Assembly: GCF_000321225.1 (NCBI RefSeq) | Contig: NW_004450404.1 | Span: forward strand, 2,493,749-2,557,748 | Source: Odobenus rosmarus divergens | Lineage: Eukaryota > Chordata > Mammalia > Carnivora > Odobenidae | Direction: 5' to 3' | DNA: 64,000 bases | In this document: positions 11,558 to 22,817 of the stretch, one piece after another | How the letters are laid out: each line of letters opens with the position of its first letter | Position numbering within the stretch: position 1 is the first letter of the stretch | The notes under the pieces: model-generated | The model's database searches: none | Told to the model about the DNA's origin: nothing | Seen by the model: the letters and a program-made list of their open reading frames with translations, nothing else | Program-made: the position numbers and the translations under genes

Positions 11558-11752
11558 AATTTCTTATTTAAATGTTTCTTTGTAATTTTATCAAATAGGT
11601 TTTATTTATATGATATGCCATCTGATACTGAACAAATGTTAGTGTTCTTTTTATTTGGTGGTACTAATAAACATGTTTAAAAATATTTTTAGGGATTTTT
11701 ATGTAGTCTTATTGTGCCAGGTACTATGGTATATAAAACTTATGATTCTTAT

Positions 11753-11875
11753 GCACAAACAATGAATCATGGAACACTACATCAAAAACTAATGATGTAA
11801 TGTATGGTGATTAACATAACAATAAAAAAATTTAAAGAAAAAACCCCCCAAAAAAACAAAACAAAACAAAAAAAC
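11753..11875 (+). mobile_element. Short young L1 3' insertion with TSD
   Basis: The last 70 bases of L1 plus a long impure A tail (AAAACAAAACAAAAC type). A perfect 14-bp TSD, CTTATGATTCTTAT, lies at 11739-11752 and 11876-11889. Confidence 0.95.
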
Positions 11876-12358
11876 CTTATGATTCTTATCTAAAAGAAAT
11901 ATATCATAGAGCTCTGGAGATAAATATCTATGGACATAGAGAACTCTTATTAACAGTGTGATAGGATAAGGCCAAAGTAAAGAAGAAATATATGGCCCCG
12001 AGAACATAAGAATTGGCCAATTTTACCTGGATGTTTTGGGGGAATCTTCAGGGAGGAGAGACTTTTGAATTGGGGCCTTGAAACCTGAGGAAAGCTTCAA
12101 CTGGTGAAGCAGGAAAAAGTACATTACAGAAAAAGAGAACAAAAGGAGCAAAGACACAGAGGGGAAAAGATCTGTTGTTTGTATCCTTTTCTATAGGCAT
12201 TCAGAAGTCAAGAGAGGATTTTGAGCAGGAGACTGACATAATTTGATCAGTTGTTCTAGCCATAGGGAGGCCGGATTAGATGGGAGAAAATGTAAGAGAA
12301 CCCAGTTCAGAGGCTTTTTTCATGATTGAGGAAAGAAGAGTGAGAGAAGGACAGGTTT

Positions 12359-12904
12359 TTTTAAATTAAATTTTTAAATTTTAATTCCAGTAGAGTTTTT
12401 TTTTAAAGATTTTATTTATTTATTTGACAGCGCGCGAGAGAGCACAAGCAAGGGGAGCGGCAGGCAGAGGGAGAAGCAGGCTTCCTGCTGAGCAGAGGTC
12501 CCGATGCTGGGCTCGATCCCAGGACCCTGGGATCATGACCTGAGCCGAAGGCAGACGCCCAACGACTGAGCCCCCCAGGCGCCCCTCTAGCATCGTTAAC
12601 ATGCAGTGTACTGTTAGTTTCAGGTGTACAGGATAGTGATTCACACTTCCATACATCACCCTGTGCTCATCATGACAAGTGTACTCTTTAATCCCCATCA
12701 CATGTTTCCCCCATCCCCCCACCCCTCCCCTCTGGTAACCATCAGTTTGTTCTCTGTACTTAAGAGTGTTTCTTGGTTTGTCTCTCTCTCTTTTTTTTCC
12801 CTTTGTTCATCTGTTTTGTTTCTTAAATGCCACATATGAGTGAAATCATATGATATTTGTCTTTCTCTGACTTATTTCACTTTGCATTATATTCTCTAGC
12901 TGAG
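12359..12904 (-). mobile_element. L1 3' end, minus strand, carrying a SINE
   Basis: The reverse complement gives an older-type L1 3' UTR ending in TACTGGAATTAAAATT. Plus-strand words include GTTTCAGGTGTACAGG, CCATCAGTTTGTTCTCTG and ATGAGTGAAATCATATG. An 11-bp TSD, AGGACAGGTTT, lies at 12348-12358 and 12905-12915 in the L2 host. Confidence 0.93.
12396..12585 (-). mobile_element. Can-SINE, minus strand
   Basis: It runs from a T run and AAAGATTTTATTTATTTATT to CCCCCCAGGCGCCCC. The tRNA-like head is at the right end. It lies inside the L1 at 12359-12904, so it is the youngest of three nested layers (L2, L1, SINE). I see no clear TSD. Confidence 0.95.
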
Positions 12905-13020
12905 AGGACAGGTTTGCCAGCACTGGTGAAAGTACTGGCCTTGGCAAGGTAAAAGACATGGCTTTGTCTATGATTTGGTAAAACAAGCAAAAGATGGATG
13001 AAGATAAAGAGAGATGAATC

Positions 13021-13559
13021 CATAAGACAGAGCTCTACTTCATTTTATAAGAAGCAAGTATTAATTTTTCAATTTAAAATAATAATCACAACATAAAATA
13101 ATTTTAGGGAATGAGGTTCCCACAGAGGTGGGAACTTGTGGTTCTGATCTAAAAGGAACATATTCTTTTGGAGTTTAGAAAGTCTGGATTTATAGTAGAA
13201 CCTATTGGTACAATGACACATTTTTCCTCTAGCTGTGCTTGGCAGCCTAGAAGTTGGGATGGAGAAACAACTGGAGGAATTTATCTGAAGTTGAGATTCC
13301 ATAAAGTAGATGCAGCAGAAAGTCAGATGCATTGATTAATCTAGATAGCTGATAAGGGCAAAACTGAGGTTTTTGCACATAACATCCAAGTTGGGTAACC
13401 TGCAGTTCCTTTAAGCTAACACCCAATAGGGAATTCCTGCACCACATGGCTTACTTTTTAACTGTTCTAACCTGTCCTCCCTCCTTTGGCTACCACCCTG
13501 ACTCTTCACCTTTTTTTCATTCTCACTACTTTTTTAGAATATACCGATGTAAGGAACAG
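13021..13559. other. No recognised gene or repeat
   Basis: Unique sequence. Open frames at 13069-13447 (minus) and 13446-13808 (plus) show no domain and are judged chance. Confidence 0.45.
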
Positions 13560-14000
13560 AAAATTCTCACACGATTGGGTAAAGAAAAAGGAAATGCATT
13601 CTCCTGTAAGAAGAAATGTATTAGCTCACATAACTGGAAGTCCCAAGGTAGGGAGGCTGCACAGTTGGTTGATTTAGCACCTTTGTCATCACTAATTCAA
13701 GTTCTAAACATCTCTTTTTCCAGAATCTTCAATGTTGACATTATTACCAGGCTGAGAAAAATGAGAGGAAAGAGACTATGTCTTCCTGTGGTACTTTCTG
13801 AAGAGTGAATAACATTTTCAGTGGTGCCCAAGCAGACCTCCCCTCAAGAATAATTGACCAAAATTAGGTCACATGCCTGTTTTTGAACCAGTCTCTGTCA
13901 AGAGGAATAGGATTATCCTGAGATCACACGGGTCTTACCTTGGAGTTTGTCTGTAGTGCTCACTTCCCCTGAAGAACATGGCTGCATGGGGTAGGGTGGG
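13560..14000. repeat. Probable ancient interspersed repeat (unnamed)
   Basis: Words such as GTATTAGCTCACATAACTGG, AAGTCCCAAGGTAGGGAGGC and, further on, TTAGGTCACATGCC and GAACCAGTCTCTGTCAAGAG recall a common old mammalian repeat, but I cannot assign a family. Confidence 0.4.
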
Positions 14001-14474
14001 TCCCTGAGTAAAATTGAAGTTCTACAACGAAAGAAGATGGGAGAAATGGATCTTGCATAGAACAGCAATATATATTACTCTTTCATCTTCAAATCTAAAG
14101 CTTTGTATATTTGCCCTGAGAAAAAACAGTAATGCCTCTCATCTGGAAGCTGGCCTGATACCATCACTGGGCCTTGGTGTTATTATAAGCTGGCTGGGCA
14201 CTCAGAGTGGGGTTATAGTGTTTTCTTGTTGAATATAAAATATTTCCCCAAACACCAACATAAGATGAGGCTGCTCTATGGTCACAGTTAGTCAAAACAA
14301 AAACAAGATCACTCCATAATCAGGTTTGAACATAGATAAAACGTGAACATTGCCCAAGCCACAAAGATGGACAAATATGTTCCTCTTCTAGCTAATCTGA
14401 ATGACTATTACTTCTTTACCAAATACAGCCTTAGTTTCATTCTAGTCTTCCCTCTTTCTGCATAAGATTTATTA

Positions 14475-15732
14475 AGACATTAAGTTTATTTTTGCATATG
14501 GTTTAAGAAAATGGTCCAGTTTCATTCTTCTGCATGTGGCTGTCCAATTTTCCCAATAGTATTTGTTGAAGAGACTGTCTTTTTTCCATTGGATATTCTT
14601 TCCTGCTTTGTTGAAGATTAGTTGACCATAGAGTTGAGGGTCCATTTCTGGGCTCTCNNNNNNNNNNNNNNNNNNNNNNNNNNNNNNNNNNNNNNNNNNN
14701 NNNNNNNTGATCTATGTGTCTGTTTTTGTGCCAGTACCATACTGTCTTGATGATTATAACTTTGTAATATAGCTTGAAGTCTGGAATTGTGATGCCACCA
14801 GCTTTGCTTTTCTTTTTCAACATTCCTCTGGCTATTCAGCGTCTTTTCTGGTTCCATACAAATTTTAGGATTATTTGTTCCAGCTCTGTGAAAAATGTGG
14901 ATGATATTTTGATATTTGGATTGCTTTGAATGTGTAGATTGCTCTGGGTAGCATAGACATTTTAACAATATTTATTCTTCCAATCCATGAGCATGGAATG
15001 TTTTTCCATTTTTTTGCGACTTCCTCAATTTCTTTCATAAGTGTTCTGTAGTTTTTAGAGTACAGATTCTTTACCTCCTTGGTTAGGTTTATTTCTAGGT
15101 ATCTTATGGTTTTTGATGCAATTGTGAATGGGATTGACTCCTTAATTTCTCTTTCTTCTGTCTTATTTTTAGTGTATAGAAATGTAACTGATTTCTGTGC
15201 ATTGATTTTGTATCCTGCCACTTTGCTGAATTCCTGTATGAGTTCTGGCAACTTTGGGGGGGAGTCTTTTGGGTTTTCCACATAGAGTATCATGTCATCT
15301 GTGAAGAGTGAGATTTTGACTTCTTCCTTGCCGATTCAGATGCCTTTTATTTCTTTTTGTTGTCTGATTGCTGAGGCTAGGACTTCTAGCACTATGTTGA
15401 ATAGCAGTGGTGAGAGTGGGCATCCCTGTTTTCTTCCTGACCTTAGGGGAAAAGCTCTCAGTTTTTCCCCATTGAGAATGATTTTCGCTGTGGGTTTTTC
15501 ATAGATGGCTTTTATGATATTGAAGTATGTTCCTTCTATCCCTACACTGTGGAGAATTTTAATCAAGAAATGATGCTGTATTTTGTCACATGCTTTTTCT
15601 GCATCAATTGAGAGGATCATATGGTTCTTGTCCTTTCTTTTATTAATGTAGTGTATCACATTGATTTGCAGATGTTGAACCACACTTGCCCAGGAATAAA
15701 TCCCACTTGGTCGTGGTGAATCACCCTTTTAA
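14475..15732 (-). mobile_element. L1 ORF2 fragment, inverted half of a rearranged L1
   Basis: The minus strand encodes L1 reverse transcriptase segments: [20 protein letters not shown] near 15600, [20 protein letters not shown] near 15400, then a palm motif read as [11 protein letters not shown] (the family has FADD), then [17 protein letters not shown] near 14800. A 50-N gap interrupts it. It joins a plus-strand L1 fragment at about 15732. No start or stop of ORF2 is present; a dead fragment. Confidence 0.95.
14658..14707. other. Assembly gap, 50 N
   Basis: Fifty N in L1 ORF2. Comparison with the in-window copy at 49735-50545 predicts that only about 13 bases are really missing here. Confidence 0.95.
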
Positions 15733-15957
15733 TGTACTGGTGGGAATCTAAGCTGGTATAGGCACTCTGGAAAACAGTATGGAGTTTCCTCAAAAAGTTA
15801 AAAATAGAACTACCCTATGACCCAGCAATTGCACTACTAGGTATTTGCCCAAAAGATACAAATGTAGTGATCTGAAGGGGCACCTGCACCCCAATGTGTA
15901 TAGCAGCAATGTCCACAACAGCTAAACTATGGAAAGAGCCCAGATGTCCATCATTTA
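15733..15957 (+). mobile_element. L1 ORF2 C-terminal fragment, plus strand
   Basis: Encodes the stretch [18 protein letters not shown] and on toward KLWKEPRCPS. It is opposite in orientation to 14475-15732 and ends abruptly without 3' UTR or poly(A). Confidence 0.92.
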
Positions 15958-16544
15958 GTACTACACTGAGCTTGTTCAACTTTAAGTGTGTTCCTGGTGA
16001 TCTTTTTCTGGAATGAAGCCTTAACTTCATTCTGATCTAGGCTCCTTTTGGCCACAATTCTCATGTGGACTTCAGCTGTGCTACCCTAGGCTGCTTTGAG
16101 GAAACACTGCCCTGAATTATGGACTCTAAGTTTATCCTATCACTCCACTTGCCATGGCCCCAAGAACTGACTGATCATATAGAAAGACAAAGGAGGTCAG
16201 GATACATTTGACAGAATGGAGGAAGCATGAGCAGGATCAAGGGCAAAGGATCCTTGATTTAATCCACATGATCACTTATAATAGTGTCTAGCACATAGTA
16301 AATGCTCTATAAAACTTATACTTCACTATTGTATTTGTTACTATTATTACCACTATAATGATAATGGCAAATGTTGATTTAGTTTTCATTAAAAAATGAA
16401 AGAAGTTGAAGGTAGTTGGTTATGACCACAGATGGAGATTTTAGATATAGTAGGCATCCCAGGTCCAGATGATTAGATATGGAGTTTTCTATGCTTGTGG
16501 ATGGCTAAACTGTAGTTGAAGAATAATCAAGGAACTAGGTGGGT
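15958..16544. other. Mostly unique; short L2/MIR-like tail
   Basis: At about 16262-16350, AGTGTCTAGCACATAGTAAA followed by TGCTCTATAA resembles an L2 or MIR 3' end. Nothing else recognised. Confidence 0.5.
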
Positions 16545-16900
16545 GTCTAAGTTAGGTTCCATCAGAAGCAAACCCTGAAAATAATTTTAGTGTAACAGTT
16601 TATGTGGGAGATAATCTCAGGAAACACTGATAAGGAAATGAGACAGAGAAGGAAACCTTTAAATAAAGGGTGTATTAATAAACAGGTTATTGCTGTGTGT
16701 AACTGGGGCCCAGTCCTGCTGGAGACCTCTAGGAGACTGCAATGAGTATGCCTCAGAGATATCTTACCTGAGGGGAAGGAAAGCTGGAGTATTTATCCAT
16801 CAAAGCCCATTTTTCCTCAATTGAGGATTGCTCTGAGAGAGGCATTAACTCTTTGGCACTTCTACATTTTGGCATGTTCCTGCAGCCAGAAGAATCTCTT
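16545..16900. repeat. Ancient interspersed repeat, family Q copy 2
   Basis: GTTAGGTTCCATCAGAAGCA, TTTATGTGGGAGATAATCTC, CAGGAAACACTGATAAGG and GTGTAACTGGGGCCCAGTCC follow the same order as the copies at 5982 and 51005. Confidence 0.6.
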
Positions 16901-17094
16901 AGACAGAATCACATATTTGGTAGTTGTAGTGAGGGTTGGTAGAATATGAGTAGACAGTGTCTACTACAGCATCTCAGTAGCTGGATGAGTCATTACTAGT
17001 TTTTGAGGTAGTCCCAGATTACAGTAGAGAAAAGTTGCTGCTTATCTTATTACTGAGAAAACACTGATTTTAATTATATCCCTAAAGGTAAAGC

Positions 17095-17980
17095 TTTTTC
17101 TTCATTCTTTAACTCATTTACATATTTATTAAATGTTTCAGAGACTGTGCTAGACACTATGGATAGAATGATGAATAAGACATGGTCCTTGACCTCATGA
17201 AGCTTATAGTCTAGCAGAGGTACTAGCAAGGAAATAGTTTTTTACATTACTGGGTGAAAGTTGGCACAATATGGTAAGTTCAGGGTGTTACAGGAAAGAT
17301 AGAAGCAAGATGGTCAAGATAGGCTTTCTGGAGGAAGAAAAAACTAAAGACATGAGAAACGACAGTTACGCAGGTGAAGAGAGGGAGGGAAGGAGATAGT
17401 ATTTCAGCAGAGAGAACAAAGTATGCAGAATCTGAGAGAGAGGAAGAGAGACAGGAGAGAGAGACAGAGAGACAGAGAGACAGAGAGAGGGAGGGAGGGA
17501 GGGAGCTGCCAGGGACCTTGACACATAGTTGAAACATGGCTAGAATATAAAAAGTGTGTACTGGGGGGATAGGATGTGGGTAAGAGGTAAGCTCTAGGAC
17601 ATATAAAATTAGGAAGGACTTTTAAACCAGATGAAGAATTTAGACTATTCTGAGAGTGATGATAAGTCATAGGAGAGTTTAACTGGGGGGAGCACCATGG
17701 CTACATTTGCATTCTAGAAAAGTCACTATGGATGATATTGGAAGAGAACAAGACTAGAGGTAGGGAGGCTGGTGTGGAGTCTGTTGAAAGGATACAAAGT
17801 AAAGAGTGGAGTAGATGGATGGGGTAGATGGAATAAAGAAATAACAATAATATTGGCAAGAGAGTAGCTGAATTGATGGCTAGTAAAGGAGCAAAGAACT
17901 GAAAGGGTCAAAATAAAAGAGTTGTGGATTATGAAAAACAAGCATAGTGAGAGTAACTGAAGATGAGAATAGAAAGGATA
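17095..17980 (-). mobile_element. Long L2 LINE relic, antisense
   Basis: Plus-strand order: ATTTATTAAATGTTTCAGAG, TGTGCTAGACACTATGGATA, GTCCTTGACCTCATGAAGCT, GGCTTTCTGGAGGAAG, AAGGACTTTTAAACCAGATG and AAGTCACTATGGATGATATT. This is the reverse complement of the L2 3' third. A purine-rich simple repeat has expanded inside it. Confidence 0.75.
17430..17505. repeat. (GAGA/GACA)n purine tract
   Basis: Imperfect GAGAGACAGAGA repeats grading into GGGAGGGAGGGAGGG. Confidence 0.9.
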
Positions 17981-18014
17981 AGACATTCTGACCAGAGTTT
18001 GAATTTAGGATGAG

Positions 18015-18100
18015 AAAGAGAGGGAGAGATTGACAGACAGTGATATAGGAGGGAGGGAGGGAAGAAGAGAGAGGGGGACAGAGGGAGAGAGAGAGAGAGT
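18015..18100. repeat. GA/GGGA-rich low-complexity tract
   Basis: GGAGGGAGGGAGGGAAGAAG followed by (GA)n. The short open frames over 18030-18272 are products of this composition. Confidence 0.85.
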
Positions 18101-19082
18101 AGTTCCCGGTGGTTACAATGTGTCTAAGGTGTGGCCATGGCAGTTAATTGATATGATTAGTGGGGAGAAGTTTCTTGGAGAGGAAAACATGCAGGAATCT
18201 TGGAATATTGGATATTTGGTGGGTGAACCCTTGAACTCTGAAGTGACAGGACAGAGGCAGGACTTGGGGTAGAGGAAATAACTGACCAGGAGATAATGTC
18301 TAAGATAAGTGGGGGATGGGTTGGAAGAGTTGAGAAAGTTGGTATATAAGGGCAATGAGGGGAGTAAGAGGGTGTTATAAACAAATGACAGCAACAGTGG
18401 ATTGGGACAGGTTGCCCATAATTTCTACCATTTTTGTAAGAAGGTGGACGAATAGTGATATGGGAAAAGCAGGAGGAGTGGGGAAACTCCTCATTGTATA
18501 TGGGGTGAAAGAGAACTACCAGCCTCTAATAGATGAAGAGGGCTTAAGGAGTAGATGTGTCCTCTAGGGCAGAGTCTGAGAAGAGAAGAAGGTGGAGTAA
18601 GGGGAATTTGTTTATAATGGAAGGAAGCGTTCTAGAAGACACAGGGTAGAGATTTTGAAAGGAAGGGGAGCAGTGGGTGGTCAAACCAGGGAAAGAAATG
18701 CCTAGAGCATTAAGGGGTGAAAATGCTGAGTTCAGATGACCAGACGGGCTTCTATTTTGGGTGATGCCCAGGAATGTGAGGAAAATTCAGCTGTACTTTG
18801 GGTCCAGGGTGGGACAAGGACATTGCATTTGTCCCCAGGAGCCAGCCAGGTCTGTAAAGATTCTCTTTTGGAAGAAAGCCTGCTCCAGGCAAGCAGCCTG
18901 CAGCCTTGTGCACTGCACATTAACTAATTCATTAATTCATTCAACATCGTTCAACATTTAGAGAATGTTGGCTATGTGTAAAACTGGGTTAGGAAGCCAT
19001 TTTATCAGCAACAAATGGGTGACCCACTTTAAGGAAAGCAAAAGCTAACATATGAAAATGAAATTCAACATTGATTGCATTA
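18101..19082. other. No recognised gene
   Basis: GA-rich DNA that may continue the L2 relic. At about 18918-18975, ATTCATTCAACATCG suggests another antisense L2 tail. Confidence 0.4.
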
Positions 19083-19096
19083 TCACAGAATTCTTT

Positions 19097-19292
19097 TTTT
19101 TTAAAGATTTTATTCATTTGAGACACAGATATACACAGAGAGAGAGCATGAGCAGGGGGAGAGGCAGAGGGAGAGAGAGAAGCAGGCTCCCCGCTGAGCC
19201 AGGAGCCCAATGTGGGGCTTGATCCCAAGACCCTGGAATCATGACCTGAGCCGAAGACAGAGGCTTAACCATCTGAGCCACCCAGGCGCCCC
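19097..19292 (-). mobile_element. Can-SINE, minus strand, with TSD
   Basis: T-run and AAAGATTTTATTCATTTGAG at the left, GAGCCACCCAGGCGCCCC at the right. A perfect 14-bp TSD, TCACAGAATTCTTT, lies at 19083-19096 and 19293-19306. Confidence 0.97.
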
Positions 19293-19439
19293 TCACAGAA
19301 TTCTTTATTTGGGGAATTGATTCATGGCAAAACCATGTTTTGGATGACTTTTTGAACCTACCTATTGTGAAGTGATGCCTTTACATGAACTAGGCTCCAA
19401 AATTGTCCCCTTTACCCAACAAAACATTAAACACAATTG

Positions 19440-19715
19440 GCAAGGGAGCATTGCACGGCAGTTGAGAGCACAGATTGGAGCCAGGCAGGGTTTGACTCTG
19501 GCTTCACCACTCATCAGATGTTGGCTTGGGCAGGTTACTTTCCCTGTCTATGCCTCAGTTTCCTCATCTATAAAATGGCGATAATAAGATTACCTACATC
19601 ACAGAGTTGTTATGAGATTAAATTAGTTTCAAATTATTTGAAAAATGTTATAATTATCTGTAAATAGTTAAAATTATTTGCAAAATACTTAGAGCAGTAA
19701 ATGCTCATATACATG
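19440..19715 (+). mobile_element. MIR SINE relic
   Basis: GTTGAGAGCACAGATTGGAG, CTTGGGCAGGTTACTTTCCC, TGCCTCAGTTTCCTCATCTA, AAATGGCGATAATAAG and GAGTTGTTATGAGATTAAAT are in MIR order. Confidence 0.94.
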
Positions 19716-20261
19716 TTAAAATTGGGGCATATAGGAAATTTGCAAGCAAGAATAACCAACTCACTGTTGCTGAAATTTAAAAAAGAGGTTTTTACATTCA
19801 TTTACTTGTCAACTGTTTTCCAGACTCTGGGGTAAATAGCGGGGAATAATAGAGGCACAGAACCTGACCACAGGGGTTGGGGGATGGTGTGTGGTGGCAA
19901 TGGCCATTCTTTTCTTTTTACAGTAGAGTCTCCTCACTCACCCTGTGCTGTTTGAGAGTAAGAGCAGTGCTCTGTGGAGGGTGAACAGCAAGATTTTGAT
20001 TTCAGGGGTGATGTAAGGACACCAGACAGAGATGAGCATGTTCATCAAGAACATTCCCTGAGGCCTGCTGTGTATCCATTCACTGACACTGATGTACAGT
20101 GACTGCCCTCTCTTCTTCTCCCTAACTGGTGGTAACTGTTTTGGTCTGAGTGTTTTGGTGCCTGTGAAGGCCTTGACCTCAATGCATCTCTACAGAGAAT
20201 CCAAGTATCACAAGGAAAAAAGAAAGAAAAAGCAACTCAACAATATAAACCAATTTAAAAT
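19716..20261. other. No recognised gene
   Basis: About 19790-19870 looks like a weak antisense L2 tail (CATTTACTTGTCAACTG then CCAGACTCTGGGGTAAAT). The rest is unassigned. Confidence 0.4.
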
Positions 20262-20360
20262 CTACTGGGTGTCATACGCAACTAATGAATCATTGAACAC
20301 TACAACAAAAACTTATGATATACTATATGTTGGCTAATTGAATAAAAAAATAAAAAATAA
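20262..20360 (+). mobile_element. L1 3'-terminal fragment
   Basis: ACTGGGTGTCATACGCAACT, GAACACTACAACAAAAAC and an AATAAAAAAATAAAAAATAAA tail match the L1 3' end. Confidence 0.88.
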
Positions 20361-21215
20361 AATGTACAAAGAATTTGAATAGACGTTTCTCCAAAGAAAA
20401 TAAACAAATGACCAATGAGCACTAGACAAGATGCTCAACATCATTGTCATCAAGGAAATGCAAATTAAAACCACAATGAGATACCAGCTCCTACTCACTA
20501 GGATGGCTGGAATCAAGAAGACAGACAATAATAAGTGTTGGTGAGAATGTGGAGAAATTAGAACCCTCATGTATACTGCTGTTGGGAATGTAAAATGGTG
20601 CAGCCACTTTGGAAAACAGTTTGACTTTTCCTCAAAATGTTAAACACAGGATTACTATATGACCCAGCAATTCCACTCTTAGGTGTATTTCCAAGACAAG
20701 GGAAACATGTCTACACAAAAATTTGTACCCAAATGTTCATAACAGCATTTTTATAATAGGCAAAAAGTGGAAACAATCCAAATGTTCATTGATGGATAAA
20801 TGGATAAACAGATTTGGTATATCTGTATAATGAATATTATTTGGCAATAAAAAGGAATGACATACTGATAGACGCTATAGCATGGGTGACTCTTGAAAAC
20901 ATTATGCTAAATGGAAGAAGCCAGATACAAACGGCCACATATTGTATGATTCCCTTTATGTAAGATGTTCAGAATAGGCAAATCCATAGAGACACAAAGT
21001 TGGTGATTGCTTGGGGCTGGGAGAAGGATTGAGGGGAGATGGGGAGTGACTGCTAATGGGTATGGGGTTTCTTTTCGGAGTGATAAAAATGTTTGAAAAT
21101 TGTGGTGATGGTTGCACAACTCTGCAAATAAATATGCTAAAAAACACTTTAGAAGGATGAGTTTTATAGTAAATGATATCATTATATCTCAAAAAACTCA
21201 ATAATAAAAAGGGAA
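20361..21215 (+). mobile_element. Old L1M ORF2 end and 3' UTR
   Basis: Contains CAAGATGCTCAACATCATTG, CAAATTAAAACCACAATGAG, GTGGAGAAATTAGAACCCTC, TATGACCCAGCAATTCCACT and a 3' UTR ending CATTATATCTCAA. Reading frames are heavily decayed. The fragment at 20262-20360 inserted directly at its 5' side or into it. Confidence 0.9.
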
Positions 21216-22801
21216 ACATTATATCTGACTGGAGCCATGTCAAGCTACCATCAATAAAGATTAGAAATCAAAGCTTTCACCATTTTCCTTGTTCTTCTTA
21301 TCTGGGGAATATTAGAGACTGGAAAAAAAATCTAGAAAAGTCTGTCACTCCAATCTCCTTTTCCAGACTGAAGGCAGAAACATCCAGGGATGTGGAATTT
21401 AAAATGCAGCTCTTCGCACTTTAATATCTTCATATGATTACTATAATTACTCTGAAATTCCCCAAATCAATGGAATATGAGAACAAGGTAATAAGAGGTG
21501 CACTTAAGGTAGAAAATTCCTCATGGGATACTTCATAGGTTGCTGCTACTGGGGAATTTCACTGCAGAAAAGTTAACTTGTTGCTAGGCAACACTGCAAC
21601 TTGAATTGAATTCATAGTGATCAGAATGCATCGCTTAAACTCACAATTCATATTTCTATCTCCAGTAAGAAGAGTGCAGATAAAAAGCACTCTTTAAATT
21701 AAAAAGAGAATATAATCACAGAATTAAAGAAAATTAAAAAAAGGACTCATATACTCCTCATTTAAACAGAGCTATTAAAAATTCTGTATATTTTATTAGA
21801 TTCCAATTGTTCACAAGCATACATTTTTCATGATTATAATTGTAATGTGCATATCACCTAACAATCTTCTTTTTCATTTAATGCATTATAAGAAGGTCCC
21901 CATATAGTCATAAAGTCTTCCTAATGATTATTTTAAATGACCACATCACAAGCCTTTCAGTTCATGTTGCATAGTTTGCTAAACCTTTGCTTTTTCACCA
22001 TTTAGGATATTTTCATTTTTTCTCCTTTGTAGAAAATTCCATAGCATAACTTCTTTGAGAAGACTGTATAATGTATAGCTCGACAAGTTAAGTGCTGCTC
22101 TTCATTGACTATATTTAATTAGCCTTCTTTTTTTATAGCCATTTGGAAATCACTTCAGAAGCACATTTAATCCATCCAATCAGTCATTTCTCCAGAGTGG
22201 GAACACCACTGTCTCAATGCTTGGTTGAGTCTTAAAGCTGCCTCTGTGCCTGGCAGAGGACTCTGAGGGAAGCTTTACATTTTTGAGATTGCCAATTTCG
22301 TGGAATGTGGCTGGGGGAATTAACAAAATCATTTGAAAAGCATTCCACAGGAATGAAATGGAATTCTCTCAGCTGAAGGGAATGGTGCTCCGTCAACACA
22401 TGAAATTAACATGCAGAAAACTGGTCACATGTGATCCTACCAATTTTTAAGAGATATGAAAAAGGATTAAGAAAAAAAGGAATTTTATTGTCTCCGGTTT
22501 CAGGATTGTCACAGTTGCTAATCAGAGGTCTCAAAAGGTTTGTTCAACATTGGGGATTTTCTTATAAATATTTTATGATATAACTGCCTCATCTCCTTGT
22601 TGCTTTTAAAAAAGGTACAGATTAGACATCTAATAAAAATGCCAACTGTTTCACTTAAGAATGTTTGATGGTTGGGGATTTTAAGTATATAACTTCAATT
22701 ATGGCCATTATCATGGCTTTCAAAAATAAATATTTGAAAACCATGCTGCAAAAGTTGAAATAGTTTTCCCCGAGTTAAAACAAAAATGGAAATCCTCAAT
22801 C
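21216..22801. other. Unique DNA, possibly constrained in part
   Basis: No gene. The segment 22130-22440 is less AT-rich, has a balanced composition and no repeat signature. A candidate conserved non-coding block only by appearance. Confidence 0.35.
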
Positions 22802-22817
22802 AAAATAAGTGTGTGTG

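Larger units (their letters stand above)
11990..13020 (-). mobile_element. L2 LINE relic, antisense, interrupted
   Basis: On the plus strand it reads GACTTTTGAATTGGGGCCTT, then GGAGCAAAGACACAGAGG, then TTTGAGCAGGAGACTGACAT and TTGTTCTAGCCATAGGGAGG, the reverse-complement order of the L2 3' half. A later L1 insertion occupies 12359-12904. Confidence 0.75.

Noticed and set aside
13446..13808. 120-codon plus-strand open frame
   Set aside because: Overlaps a probable old repeat and has no recognisable domain.
17280..17670. Ser/Leu-rich minus-strand frames
   Set aside because: Products of the (GAGA/GACA)n purine tract; low-complexity translation only.
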